DNA of 64,000 nt from Pedobacter miscanthi (lineage in GTDB: Bacteria > Bacteroidota > Bacteroidia > Sphingobacteriales > Sphingobacteriaceae). The stretch covers positions 48,767-112,766 of the forward strand of contig NZ_QNQU01000021.1 in the NCBI RefSeq assembly GCF_003315595.1, given 5' to 3'. The number at the start of each line of letters is the position of its first letter. Within the stretch, counting starts at the first letter, position 1. Below the pieces are notes generated by a model, which did no database searches, was not told the origin of the DNA, and saw nothing but the letters and a program-made list of their open reading frames with translations. A program made the position numbers and the translations under genes. Below are positions 41,278 to 50,823 of the stretch, piece after piece.

Positions 41278-42561
41278 ATGAATACAGAAAAGCAGATTGC
41301 CATTATTGGTTTAGGTTATGTTGGGCTTCCACTAGCTATTGAGTTTGCTAAAAAACATAAAGTAATTGGTTTTGATACCAACGAAAGCCGTGTTGAAGAA
41401 TTAAACCACTTTGAAGACCGTACCCACGAAGCAAACCTGGATGATCTGAAATTGGTTTGTTCCTTAACGGATAAAGACCGTGGATTAACTTTAAGCTCAA
41501 GCTTACCTGATTTAGCGGCTTGTACAGTTTATATTGTTACCGTTCCCACCCCTATCGATCATCTTAACCGCCCTGATCTGGAACCATTGCTTGCAGCCAG
41601 TAAAATGTTGGGCATTGTGCTCAAAGCTGGCGATATTGTGATTTATGAATCTACTGTTTATCCTGGCTGTACCGAGGAAGACTGTGTGCCAGTTTTAGAG
41701 AAAATTTCGGGCTTAAAGTATAATGTAGATTTTTTCTGTGGTTATTCGCCTGAACGTATCAATCCGGGAGATAAGGTTAATACGCTTACTAAGATTAAAA
41801 AAGTAACTTCGGGTTCAACAACAGCAATTGCAGAAGAAATTGATAAGCTTTACGCATCAATTATTATTGCAGGAACACATTTAGCACCCAGTATCAAAGT
41901 AGCAGAAGCTTCAAAAGCGATAGAAAATGCCCAAAGGGATGTAAATATTTCTTTTGTGAACGAACTGGCTTTAATTTTTGACCGGATGGGAATCGACACA
42001 GCCGATGTTTTAGCCGCCGCCGCTACTAAATGGAATTTCCTTAATTATAAACCAGGTTTGGTTGGAGGGCATTGTATTGGTGTAGATCCTTATTATTTGG
42101 CACATAAATCGGAAGCTTTAGGTTACAAACCAGAAGTTATCCTATCCGGACGCAGGGTAAACGATAATATGGGGATGTTTGTAGCCAATAAAGTAATCAA
42201 GATGCTAGTGGCCAAAGATAAAGTAATTAATGGTGCTAAAGCATTGATATTAGGCTTTGCATTTAAAGAAAACTGCCCGGACACCAGAAACACCAGGGTA
42301 ATCGACATTTATAAAGAATTAAAATCTTTTAGTATGGATGTTGATGTGTACGACCCCTGGGCTAATGCAGCGGAAGTAAAAACCGAACATGATATCGAAT
42401 TGATTCAAACTATTCAATCTAAACACTATGACGTGGTGATCTTAGCAGTGGCGCACAAGCAGTTTCTGGATATTGATTATGCTGATTTTAAAGAAAAAGG
42501 TGCGATAATTTTTGATACGAAATCTTTTATAGATAGAGCTTTGGTTGATGCTAGATTATAA
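41278..42561 (+). CDS. UDP-N-acetylhexosamine C6 dehydrogenase (TviB/WbpO-type)
   Basis: This 427-residue enzyme has GLGYVGLPLA (11-20), TVPTPID and a C-terminal UDP-binding domain, as in UDP-Glc/HexNAc dehydrogenases. The block NFLNYKPGLVGGHCIGVDPYYL (about 257-278) contains the catalytic Cys, and its wording is that of the TviB/WbpO/WbpA subfamily acting on UDP-GlcNAc or UDP-GalNAc to give uronic acids. It is the first gene after the rfb terminator and has its own promoter. The precise substrate cannot be fixed. Confidence 0.88.
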   Translation: MNTEKQIAIIGLGYVGLPLAIEFAKKHKVIGFDTNESRVEELNHFEDRTHEANLDDLKLVCSLTDKDRGLTLSSSLPDLAACTVYIVTVPTPIDHLNRPDLEPLLAASKMLGIVLKAGDIVIYESTVYPGCTEEDCVPVLEKISGLKYNVDFFCGYSPERINPGDKVNTLTKIKKVTSGSTTAIAEEIDKLYASIIIAGTHLAPSIKVAEASKAIENAQRDVNISFVNELALIFDRMGIDTADVLAAAATKWNFLNYKPGLVGGHCIGVDPYYLAHKSEALGYKPEVILSGRRVNDNMGMFVANKVIKMLVAKDKVINGAKALILGFAFKENCPDTRNTRVIDIYKELKSFSMDVDVYDPWANAAEVKTEHDIELIQTIQSKHYDVVILAVAHKQFLDIDYADFKEKGAIIFDTKSFIDRALVDARL

Positions 42562-42626
42562 GTTATTCATCAATTGCTATTTTAAAATATTCAGTATGTT
42601 TGTAGCTCTTAAAAATATCAATAAAC

Positions 42627-43763
42627 ATGAAGGTTGCTTTAATTACAGGTGTTACAGGTCAGGACGGGGCTTATTTAGCAGAGTTTCTGCTTAAAAAAGG
42701 GTATTTCGTACATGGCTTAAAGCGGCGTTCATCATCATTTAATACCGATCGCATTGATCACCTTTATCAAGATCAGCATGAACTAAATATTCGCTTTAAA
42801 TTGCATTATGGTGATTTAACCGATTCTACTAACCTGATTCGAATCATCCAGGAAATTCAACCGGATGAAATTTATAATCTGGCTGCGATGAGCCATGTAC
42901 ATGTAAGTTTCGAAATGCCCGAATATACAGCCAATGCTGATGGTATAGGTACTTTAAGGCTTTTAGAAGCCGTACGTATTTTGGGTTTAACAGAAAAAAC
43001 AAAAGTTTATCAGGCGAGTACATCCGAATTATATGGTTTGGTACAGGCAGTTCCACAAAGTGAAACCACGCCTTTTTATCCCCGTTCGCCATATGCTGTG
43101 GCTAAGATGTACGCATATTGGATTACTGTAAATTATAGAGAAGCTTATGGCATGTTTGCATGCAATGGCATACTGTTTAATCACGAGAGCCCGTTAAGGG
43201 GCGAAACCTTTGTTACCCGTAAAATAACCAGAGCGGCAGCTAAAATTGCTTTAGGCTTACAGAAATGCCTTTATCTCGGTAATCTTTCTGCTCAAAGAGA
43301 TTGGGGGCATGCTAAAGATTATATTGAGGCCATGTGGTTAATTTTACAACAGGAAAAACCCGAAGATTTTGTGATTGCAACGGGTATTACCACTACCGTT
43401 CGCGATTTTGTGCGGATGAGTTTTGCTGAATTGGGTATTGAAATTGAGTTTTCAGGGAAAGACGACAATGAGAAAGGTGTAATAATCGGTTTAGATGAAG
43501 AACTTTTGTTTCAAAACGGGTTGAAAAGTGATAGGTTGTTTTTAGGGAGTACAATTGTTCAGGTTGATCCCAAATATTTCCGCCCAACAGAGGTGGATTT
43601 ATTGTTGGGGGATCCAACAAAATCTAAAACTCAATTAGGCTGGGTACCCAAATATGATCTTCCTGATTTAGTTAAAGAGATGGTTATTTCTGATCTTCAT
43701 TTAATGAAAAAGGATGAATATTTAAAGCAAGGAGGATTTAAAACACTGAATTACTTTGAATAG
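42627..43763 (+). CDS. gmd: GDP-mannose 4,6-dehydratase
   Basis: The 378-residue SDR enzyme has GVTGQDGAYLAEFLL (8-22), DLTDSTNL and FNHESPLRGETFVTRKIT, the diagnostic GMD phrase. It produces GDP-4-keto-6-deoxymannose, the precursor of GDP-fucose, GDP-rhamnose or GDP-perosamine. No fcl-type GDP-fucose synthase is seen in the window, so the downstream sugar is unknown. Confidence 0.93.
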   Translation: MKVALITGVTGQDGAYLAEFLLKKGYFVHGLKRRSSSFNTDRIDHLYQDQHELNIRFKLHYGDLTDSTNLIRIIQEIQPDEIYNLAAMSHVHVSFEMPEYTANADGIGTLRLLEAVRILGLTEKTKVYQASTSELYGLVQAVPQSETTPFYPRSPYAVAKMYAYWITVNYREAYGMFACNGILFNHESPLRGETFVTRKITRAAAKIALGLQKCLYLGNLSAQRDWGHAKDYIEAMWLILQQEKPEDFVIATGITTTVRDFVRMSFAELGIEIEFSGKDDNEKGVIIGLDEELLFQNGLKSDRLFLGSTIVQVDPKYFRPTEVDLLLGDPTKSKTQLGWVPKYDLPDLVKEMVISDLHLMKKDEYLKQGGFKTLNYFE

Positions 43764-43877
43764 GTACAGTTTTATTATGGCGTAGAATATCATGGATTAA
43801 ATTAATGGGATAATTAGAAAGCCATCTACTAGTTGTATGATTTCGTCTACTAATTTGCTAATTATTGAGTGGGGTTT

Positions 43878-43908
43878 TTGGTGTTGATACAAAAATGTAG
43901 TAATTTCG
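43878..43908 (+). promoter_or_regulatory. Promoter of the CpsB-Wza-Wzc genes
   Basis: TTG (43878-43880), twenty bases, then TAATTTCG (43901-43908) match the Bacteroidota promoter with one change in the -7 element. The CpsB-like gene starts 67 bases later. A gap of 210 bases after gmd without other signals supports a separate transcription unit. Confidence 0.45.
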
Positions 43909-43974
43909 GCATATGTATGTAATCCTACATGTTATTATGTTTTAGTAAAACTGATCCGGAGCTAATTTCAAGTT

Positions 43975-44715
43975 ATGTTTAATATTTTTAATAAGAAAAA
44001 TAAAGTTACAGATATCTCCTGGCTGGGTGTAGATATACACTCACATATTTTGCCTGGAATAGATGACGGATCCCCTGATGTGGCAACATCTATTCGTTTT
44101 GTAAAGGCTTTACAGGAACTAGGTTTTGCTCAGTTGATTGCTACGCCCCACATTTATAAAGAACTTTATCCTAATACCCATGAAACTATTAGTGCTGCAA
44201 AAGCCTTGTTGCAATCGGAAATGAATAATCAAAATATTTCATTAGAATTAGGTTCTGCTGCAGAGTATATGGTTGACCAAGATTTCACGTTAGAACATCC
44301 ACTTTGCAAATTAGATCAAAAGCATATTCTAATTGAGATGTCTTATTTAAATGAAACGCCTGGAATTAGTAAAACTATATTTGATATAGAGATTGCAGGT
44401 TATCAGCCAATACTGGCACATCCGGAGCGTTATACATTTTATTTCAAAGATAAAGGTAGGTTGAGGAGGTTTAAAGAGAAAGGTTGTTTGCTACAGCTTA
44501 ATTTATTGTCGGTTTTAGGATATTATGGAAAAGATGTAAAACTTCTCGCAGAGAGTTTGCTTAAAGAAAATATGTACGATCTTGCAGGAACGGATCTACA
44601 TCACGATAAACATTTAAGTACCTTAACAGAAGCCGTTAGATCTGGAAAACTTTATGATCTGATCGGTGCTTATGACTTTAAAAACCTAGAAATCTTTAGA
44701 TCAACTTTAGTTTAA
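43975..44715 (+). CDS. CpsB/CapC-type PHP tyrosine phosphatase
   Basis: This 246-residue PHP-domain protein has DIHSHILPGIDDGSPD (about 20-35), the LIATPHIYKE block, AHPERYTFY and the metal-site DLHHDKH, as in CpsB/YwqE. It dephosphorylates the tyrosine-rich tail of Wzc-type kinases, so it would tune polysaccharide chain length with the Wzc encoded two genes later. Such PHP phosphatases are the usual partner of Wzc in this phylum. Confidence 0.88.
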   Translation: MFNIFNKKNKVTDISWLGVDIHSHILPGIDDGSPDVATSIRFVKALQELGFAQLIATPHIYKELYPNTHETISAAKALLQSEMNNQNISLELGSAAEYMVDQDFTLEHPLCKLDQKHILIEMSYLNETPGISKTIFDIEIAGYQPILAHPERYTFYFKDKGRLRRFKEKGCLLQLNLLSVLGYYGKDVKLLAESLLKENMYDLAGTDLHHDKHLSTLTEAVRSGKLYDLIGAYDFKNLEIFRSTLV

Positions 44716-44881
44716 TAACAGAGCAATTTATTGGTATTGTTAAAAATGGCATTATTATTAAAGCGTACAAATAAATTTAGTTATGATTTATCTGGAATTA
44801 TGCTTTTTAGATATTACAATTAAATGATTAAGTTTGCGAGCTGTTCGTCATGCATAGTATCATTAGGACAGATTTATACCT

Positions 44882-45688
44882 ATGAATAAAAAAAATAATG
44901 TGAATAAGGGATCGAGGTTAGCAATGTTGTTTTTTGCCATTACTCTTTCTTGTTCTTGTGTTAGCAATAAAAAAATTGCTTATTTTCAAGACATTCAATC
45001 TGTTAAACAGGCTAGTTTAGATAGTGCCATTGCTTTTACTGAACCTGTGATTCAGCCAGATGATATCTTAAGTATTAATATTTTTACGCTGAATCCCCAA
45101 AGTGGTGCCATTATTAATCAAGCTGCTTCAACACCTACGTTAGGTGGCAATACAAATAGCAGTTTAGCGTCGCAAAGTACCGGGTTTTTAGTTGACAAAA
45201 ATGGAGAGATTGAGCTTTCACTTATCGGGAAATTAAAAGTTGCTGGTTTAACTACCTATCAGGCAAGGGAATTGATCCGTGAAAAAGCAACAGATGTTTA
45301 CAAACAGCCTAATGTGCAATTACGCTTCGCCAACTTTAAGGTAAGCGTGCTGGGCGAAGTAAATGCACCGTCTGCATATACGTTACCAAATGAAAAGGTA
45401 ACAATTTTGGATGCTCTTAGCTTAGCGGGTGATTTAACCATATATGGCAGGAGAGAAAATGTATTAATTGTACGTGATAATAATGGCAAAAAAGAATTTG
45501 CAAGATTGGATCTCAATTCTAGCAGTATCTTTAGCAGTCCATTCTACTATTTAAAACAGAATGATGTGGTATATGTAGAACCGAACAAACGTAAGGTATC
45601 TGCCTCTAATTCTGCCCAGATTCAAACCATAGGTGTAATTGCTTCAGTGGTTTCTGTAATTGTTTTGGCGATTTCAAATTTTAAATAG
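44882..45688 (+). CDS. Wza-type polysaccharide export lipoprotein
   Basis: The N-terminus carries a lipobox (SCSC; signal about residues 1-25). It has the Poly_export-type QPDDILSINIFT segment (58-69) and two SLBB-like repeats, including SVLGEVNAPSAYTLPNEKVTILDALSLAGD. It forms the outer-membrane channel for the capsule/O-antigen polymer with Wzc. A C-terminal hydrophobic helix (about 249-266) would span the outer membrane. The next gene starts 14 bases downstream. Confidence 0.9.
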   Translation: MNKKNNVNKGSRLAMLFFAITLSCSCVSNKKIAYFQDIQSVKQASLDSAIAFTEPVIQPDDILSINIFTLNPQSGAIINQAASTPTLGGNTNSSLASQSTGFLVDKNGEIELSLIGKLKVAGLTTYQARELIREKATDVYKQPNVQLRFANFKVSVLGEVNAPSAYTLPNEKVTILDALSLAGDLTIYGRRENVLIVRDNNGKKEFARLDLNSSSIFSSPFYYLKQNDVVYVEPNKRKVSASNSAQIQTIGVIASVVSVIVLAISNFK

Positions 45689-45701
45689 TATTAGTTATAA
45701 A

Positions 45702-48053
45702 ATGTATAATACGTCTGAAAGAAATATTGAGCAAAACACTCAAGAAAATGACTCAATAAATATTAAAGAGATTTTAATTAAACTTCTTGATAAATGGCCG
45801 TGGTTTGTGCTTAGTATAACCTTTTGTCTAATCGTTGCCTTTTTGTACACACGATATACTCCGCCAACTTATCAAATTAATGCAAAAATGCTAGTTAATG
45901 ATGATGAGAAGGGGGCTGGACTAGGTAAACAAGCGGGTGCTTTAATGGATCTTGGTGGTATAATGGGAGCTAAAAATTCGGTTGATAATGAGGTTGAGAT
46001 ACTAAAGACACGTTTTTTAATGGAGCAGGTGGTTCGGCAGATGCAGCTAAATATTGTATATTCGAAGAAAACATCATTAGTAAGCCGCGAACTTTATGAA
46101 GCACCTTTTAAATTGAATATAATTAAAGGGCTTGATACGATTAAAAGAACAAAATTTAATGTTCAGAAAATATCTTCTAATAAACTTAAAATAACAACTG
46201 AGTATTTAGAGAAAGAAATTTTATGGAATGAACCAGTAAGAGTCGACGGTGTTGGGGTAATAAAAATAGAGCCGAATCTTCCGGAATCCATGGATAACAG
46301 TGAGTATTTTGTAAATGTTAGTTCTGTAGATGAACGTGTTGCTGAACTTATGAAACAGCTGTCTGTTGCAGTAACCAATAAACAGGTAAGTGTAGTAGAA
46401 TTGGGACTTTCTTATCCATTACCACAAAAAGGCGAAGATATATTAAATTCACTAATTAATAAATATACAGAAGCCAATTTAAGTGATAAAAATGCTATTG
46501 CAGATAGTACCTATAAATTTATTAGAGAGCGTTTAAATGTAATTGCATCTGAGCTTGGAGATGTAGAGAATCAAGAAGAAACCTTTAAACAGAATAATAA
46601 GTTGGCGGATATGAGCGAGCAGGGTAAGCTGCTAGTTCAAAATACTGCAGAATTTAGCGCTGAACTTGCCAAAGCTGAAACTCAAGTAGTCATTTTAAAT
46701 GATCTCGAAAGCTATTTGAAGGATGAAACTAAAAATAAAAGAGTCTTTCCTACATCCTTATTGCCTCAGGATATGGTTTTTTCAGGATTAATGAACCAGT
46801 ACAATGCTTTGCTAATTGAAAGAGATAAGCAGTTGTTGAGTGTTACTGAAGAAAGTCCTTTCATCAGAAATATTGATAATCAGATTGCTGGATTAAGGAA
46901 TGGCATATTGGCTAATATACAGAGTACTAAAAATACTTTTGTTGTAACAAGAAATAAATTGAGAAGTCAACTGAATAAATCAGAAGGCCAGATTTCTGGT
47001 GTACCTAGAATAGAAAAAAACTATCTGAAATTGGTTAGAACGAAAGGCATCAAGCAAGAATTGTATATATTTTTGATGCAAAAGGCAGAGGAAACTGCAA
47101 TTTCAAAAACAGCTAATATATCTGTAGCAAAAACTATTGATCCACCAAAGGCACAATTTGTACCTATCAGTCCCAAAAAAACAGGTATTTATCTTGCAGG
47201 GCTTATAGCTGGTTTAATCATTCCTGTTGTATTTATATTTGGGAAAGAGTTGTTGAATACAACCATAGCCACAAAAGATGAAATTACTAAACTCACTGCG
47301 GTACCTGTTATTGGAGAAATAAGCCACAATGAAAGCTCTGATAACTTAATCGTTGCAAATCAGGGAAGATCGGCAATTTCGGAGCAATTTAGAGCTTTAA
47401 GAACCAATCTTTCTTTCTATCTTAAAACAGAAAATGAAAAAATAATCCTGCTAACTTCCAGCATGAGTGGCGAAGGCAAGTCATTTACCGCAATAAATCT
47501 TGGTAATATCTTAGCTTTAGCTGGAAAAAAAGTTTTATTAATGGAGTTGGATCTGCGCAAACCTGGGTTATCAGCCAAACTGGGCGTTAACAATAGCGTT
47601 GGTTTCAGTAATTTCACAATCAATAACGACATCAAAATAAATGACATTATTAAACCACTTGCGATAAATAAGAACATGTTTATCATATCTTCCGGACCTC
47701 TTCCGCCCAATCCGGCAGAAACAATTATGAGCACACATATGCCTAAATTGATGAAAGAGTTGAAAGAACAGTTTGATTATATTATTATGGATGCGCCACC
47801 TGTTGGCATTATTACTGATGCGCAGCTATTGGCAAATTATGCTGATGTTACTATTTATCTTGTACGGCAAAAAGTAACACAAAAAGCTCAGCTAGCAATA
47901 GTAGAAGATCTTTACAGAGCTGGAAAAATGAAAAACCTGGGAATTGTGGTTAATGATATTGTAAGCAAATATTATGGCTATGGCTATGGCTATGGCAATT
48001 ATGGTGAAACAAAAAGCCAAAAATGGTATGATAAACTCTTTAGAAACAGCTAA
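45702..48053 (+). CDS. Wzc-type tyrosine autokinase / chain-length determinant
   Basis: The start at 45702 (MYNTSERN...) is chosen over 45660, which would overlap wza. The 783-residue protein has N-terminal and C-terminal membrane helices flanking a coiled-coil Wzz domain, then a cytoplasmic BY-kinase domain: Walker A SSMSGEGKSF, Walker A' LLMELDLRKPG, Walker B IIMDAPPVG. The C-terminal tail is Tyr/Gly-rich (YYGYGYGYGNYG), the autophosphorylation site that the CpsB-like phosphatase would clear. It controls polymer length and export together with Wza. Confidence 0.92.
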   Translation: MYNTSERNIEQNTQENDSINIKEILIKLLDKWPWFVLSITFCLIVAFLYTRYTPPTYQINAKMLVNDDEKGAGLGKQAGALMDLGGIMGAKNSVDNEVEILKTRFLMEQVVRQMQLNIVYSKKTSLVSRELYEAPFKLNIIKGLDTIKRTKFNVQKISSNKLKITTEYLEKEILWNEPVRVDGVGVIKIEPNLPESMDNSEYFVNVSSVDERVAELMKQLSVAVTNKQVSVVELGLSYPLPQKGEDILNSLINKYTEANLSDKNAIADSTYKFIRERLNVIASELGDVENQEETFKQNNKLADMSEQGKLLVQNTAEFSAELAKAETQVVILNDLESYLKDETKNKRVFPTSLLPQDMVFSGLMNQYNALLIERDKQLLSVTEESPFIRNIDNQIAGLRNGILANIQSTKNTFVVTRNKLRSQLNKSEGQISGVPRIEKNYLKLVRTKGIKQELYIFLMQKAEETAISKTANISVAKTIDPPKAQFVPISPKKTGIYLAGLIAGLIIPVVFIFGKELLNTTIATKDEITKLTAVPVIGEISHNESSDNLIVANQGRSAISEQFRALRTNLSFYLKTENEKIILLTSSMSGEGKSFTAINLGNILALAGKKVLLMELDLRKPGLSAKLGVNNSVGFSNFTINNDIKINDIIKPLAINKNMFIISSGPLPPNPAETIMSTHMPKLMKELKEQFDYIIMDAPPVGIITDAQLLANYADVTIYLVRQKVTQKAQLAIVEDLYRAGKMKNLGIVVNDIVSKYYGYGYGYGNYGETKSQKWYDKLFRNS

Positions 48054-48056
48054 CCC

Positions 48057-48464
48057 ATGAGCATTGAAGAAGTTAAATTGATCGAGTTGCCTAAAATACT
48101 TGATGAAAGAGGTAATTTATCCTTTTTAGAAGAAGATAATCATATCCCATTTAAGATTGAAAGAACTTATTGGATATATGATGTTCCTGGAGGTGAAGTT
48201 AGAGGTGGACATAGCTATTTCGAAAATAAGGAGATTATTATCGCATTAAGCGGTAGTTTTGATGTGGTGATAAGTGATGGCGTTAATCAACAGACTTTTT
48301 CACTGAATAGATCATATTATGGATTATATGTTCCTAATAGGCTTTGGCGTCATATAGATAATTTTTCGACAAACTCGTTAGGGTTTATTATAGCATCAAC
48401 AGCTTTTTCAGAAGCTGATTATGAACGTGATTACGATTTGTATAAATCATTAAAAAAAATATGA
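48057..48464 (+). CDS. Sugar 3,4-ketoisomerase, FdtA/QdtA type (1)
   Basis: The 135-residue cupin starts three bases after wzc. It has YWIYDVPGGEVRGGHSYFENKE (about 41-62), which includes the His typical of FdtA/QdtA ketoisomerases, and LYVPNRLWRHIDNFS. It would convert dTDP-4-keto-6-deoxyglucose to the 3-keto isomer, ready for amination to Fuc3N or Qui3N. It is one of two paralogues in tandem. Confidence 0.8.
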   Translation: MSIEEVKLIELPKILDERGNLSFLEEDNHIPFKIERTYWIYDVPGGEVRGGHSYFENKEIIIALSGSFDVVISDGVNQQTFSLNRSYYGLYVPNRLWRHIDNFSTNSLGFIIASTAFSEADYERDYDLYKSLKKI

Positions 48465-48871
48465 TGCCAACAACTTACGATTGTAGTGTATTCGTTTTAC
48501 CTAAAATTGCGAATAGAGCTGGTAATATTACACCCGTGCATAATAATATTGAAATCCCTTTTTCTATCAAAAGGATATTTTACCTTTATGATGTTCCAGG
48601 TGGGGAGTCTAGGGGTGCCCACTCACATAAAGAATGTCACCAGTTTCTTATCGCGGCAAGTGGGAGTTTCGAAGTTCTATTAGACGACGGTAAAACCAAG
48701 AGACTAATTCAGTTAAATAGACCAGATATTGGCTTACATATCCCTCCTGGTATTTGGGCATCAGAGATTAATTTTTCGTCAGGTTCGATTTGCCTAGTTT
48801 TGGCATCCCATAAATATAACGAATCAGATTACATAAGAAATTACGAGGATTTTATACAATATTTAAAATAA
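48461..48871 (+). CDS. Sugar 3,4-ketoisomerase, FdtA/QdtA type (2)
   Basis: The 136-residue cupin has FYLYDVPGGESRGAHSHKECHQFLIAASG and HIPPGIWASEINFSSGS; its active-site histidines (AHSHKECHQ) are closer to the FdtA/QdtA consensus than in the upstream paralogue, which reads GHSYFENKE. It overlaps the first ketoisomerase by four bases. The duplicate may have different regiochemistry, or one copy may be structural. Confidence 0.82.
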   Translation: MMPTTYDCSVFVLPKIANRAGNITPVHNNIEIPFSIKRIFYLYDVPGGESRGAHSHKECHQFLIAASGSFEVLLDDGKTKRLIQLNRPDIGLHIPPGIWASEINFSSGSICLVLASHKYNESDYIRNYEDFIQYLK

Positions 48872-49936
48872 ATGAAGAAAATATTAATTGCTGGTGCTGG
48901 TGGTGCGCCTTCTGAAGGAGTAATAAATTCTCTTTTAAAAAGTAAAAAGGGTGAAATAATTATTGGAATGGGTAGCGAACCAACCGATTTAGTATTGTCT
49001 AATGCTACGGAAAAGCATTATATACCTTACGCTGATAGTGCAGAATACAAAGAATCACTATTAAATTTATTGGAAAGAACCAGGCCCGACTTAGTCCATT
49101 TTCAAAACGATTTGGAAATTTACCATGCATCATTACTGCGGGATGATATTCATAAATTAGGTATAAAAACATTTATGCCTGACCATGATGTTATCGATAC
49201 ATGTGTTCATAAATATAAAACGTATTTAAAGTGTGTAGAAGCTGGGATTAAAGTTCCCAGAAACATTATGATACATAATGAAGATGACCTAAAACTTGCT
49301 TTTTCTGAATTAGCGGATGAGGATGGTAAAATTTGGCTTAGGGCCTCGTCTATCGGTGGCGGGGGAAAAGGAGCCTTACCAACAAACGATTTTATCTTTG
49401 CAAAAGGATGGATTGAGCGCTATAATGGATGGGGTGATTTTGTTGCAGCAGAAATGTTAACACCAGAGACCGTTACTTGGTTGTCGATCTGGAATAAGGG
49501 TGAGTTGGTTGTTGCCCAAAGTCGAATTAGAAAAGGTTGGACACATGGAAATCGTACAGTGTCAGGTGTTACTGGGGTAACAAAAGTAGGGCAAACTTTT
49601 TCTGATGCTGAGGTAGATAAAATTTCTATCGCTACAGTTAAGGCCGTATCCGATAAACCACATGGGATTTTTGGGGTTGACATGGCTTATGATAAAAACG
49701 GAATCCCAAATCCTACTGAAATTAATATTTCTAGATTCTTCACTACAGTATTGTTCTTTACAGAAGCTGGCTTGAACTTACCTGAGATATTTAAGGATAT
49801 TATTCTTTACAATGAATTACCAACTTTAGAGAAGAATATTAATCCACTTGAAGATGGTTTGTTATGGCTAAGAGGAATGGATACTAAGCCTAGACTAATG
49901 AACTCAGATCAGTTAAAAGCAGAAATTATATTCTGA
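48872..49936 (+). CDS. ATP-grasp carboxylate ligase-like protein
   Basis: This 354-residue protein has an N-terminal domain (MKKILIAGAGGAPSEGVINSL) and an ATP-grasp fold: the SIGGGGKGALPT P-loop-like region (about 160-171) and the metal-ligand block GVDMAYDKNGIPNPTEINISRF. It is like carbamoyl-phosphate synthase large-subunit-type proteins found in glycan loci. The product may be an amide or amino-acyl sugar. It adjoins the second ketoisomerase with no gap and leads directly into an epimerase gene. Confidence 0.72.
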   Translation: MKKILIAGAGGAPSEGVINSLLKSKKGEIIIGMGSEPTDLVLSNATEKHYIPYADSAEYKESLLNLLERTRPDLVHFQNDLEIYHASLLRDDIHKLGIKTFMPDHDVIDTCVHKYKTYLKCVEAGIKVPRNIMIHNEDDLKLAFSELADEDGKIWLRASSIGGGGKGALPTNDFIFAKGWIERYNGWGDFVAAEMLTPETVTWLSIWNKGELVVAQSRIRKGWTHGNRTVSGVTGVTKVGQTFSDAEVDKISIATVKAVSDKPHGIFGVDMAYDKNGIPNPTEINISRFFTTVLFFTEAGLNLPEIFKDIILYNELPTLEKNINPLEDGLLWLRGMDTKPRLMNSDQLKAEIIF

Positions 49937-50823
49937 TGATTTTATTAACAGGTGCTTCTGGGTTTATTGGATCACATTTATTATCATTTATTAAAAATAT
50001 AGATAATAAAGAGGTTCTTGCTTTAACCTCAAAACCTATTGATGGGGTAAGATTTCTCTTACACAATGATTATTCGTTCGATAGGTTTTTTTTAACCAGA
50101 GAAGGGGTTTCGGAGATAATAGAGACAATCATACATGTTGGAGCATTTACCCCAAAAAACAGAAACGAAGCAAATGTTATTGATAAGTGTAATCGTAATA
50201 TTTATAATCTTGAAAAACTTTTAAACTTAGAATTACCAAATCTTAAAAAAATAATTTTTTTAAGTACCCTCGATGTTTATGGAGATGCTGATATTATTGA
50301 TGAAAACACTCAATTAGATCCATCAACATTATATGGGTACTCAAAATTATATGGAGAGCAAATGGTTACAACATTTGCTGAAGTCAATGGTATTGATTGT
50401 CAGATTCTAAGAATAGGACATGTTTATGGTCCTGGGGAAGATAAGTATGAGAAGATTATTCCAGTTACTATCCGGAAGTTAATCGCTAATCAGCCTGTAG
50501 AGATATGGGGGGATGGAAGCGAATTAAGGGCCTTCATTTATATAGATGACGTTGTTAAGGCTATCGTTAATTCATTATCAATGAATAAAAAGGTAGGTCC
50601 AATTAATGTAGTGAGTGATTATTCGATTAGTGTTAGAGATTTAATCCAAAATATTATTGAAATAAGTGGACAAGAAACGTCAATCAAATACGTCAATCGA
50701 AATAAAATAGCTAAAAGTTTACGGTTTGATAATGGAAAGCTAAAGAAATATTTATTGTCAGAACAAATTTCCTTGAAAATGGGCCTTAATGCGGAGTGGA
50801 ATTATATGAAAAAAATATCATGA
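49936..50823 (+). CDS. NAD-dependent sugar epimerase/dehydratase (SDR)
   Basis: The 295-residue protein has TGASGFIGSH (5-14), LSTLDVYGD and YGYSKLYGEQ (Tyr-x-x-x-Lys), followed by RIGHVYGPGEDKYEKIIP. It belongs to the extended SDR group that interconverts nucleotide sugars. The start overlaps the ATP-grasp stop by one base and the stop overlaps the HAD gene by four, so three enzymes are co-translated. The reaction is unknown. Confidence 0.8.
   Translation: MILLTGASGFIGSHLLSFIKNIDNKEVLALTSKPIDGVRFLLHNDYSFDRFFLTREGVSEIIETIIHVGAFTPKNRNEANVIDKCNRNIYNLEKLLNLELPNLKKIIFLSTLDVYGDADIIDENTQLDPSTLYGYSKLYGEQMVTTFAEVNGIDCQILRIGHVYGPGEDKYEKIIPVTIRKLIANQPVEIWGDGSELRAFIYIDDVVKAIVNSLSMNKKVGPINVVSDYSISVRDLIQNIIEISGQETSIKYVNRNKIAKSLRFDNGKLKKYLLSEQISLKMGLNAEWNYMKKIS

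Noticed and set aside
45660..45701. Upstream start for the Wzc gene
   Set aside because: It would overlap the wza coding end by 29 bases and add residues (MFWRFQILN...) unlike other Wzc proteins; the ATG at 45702 fits better.
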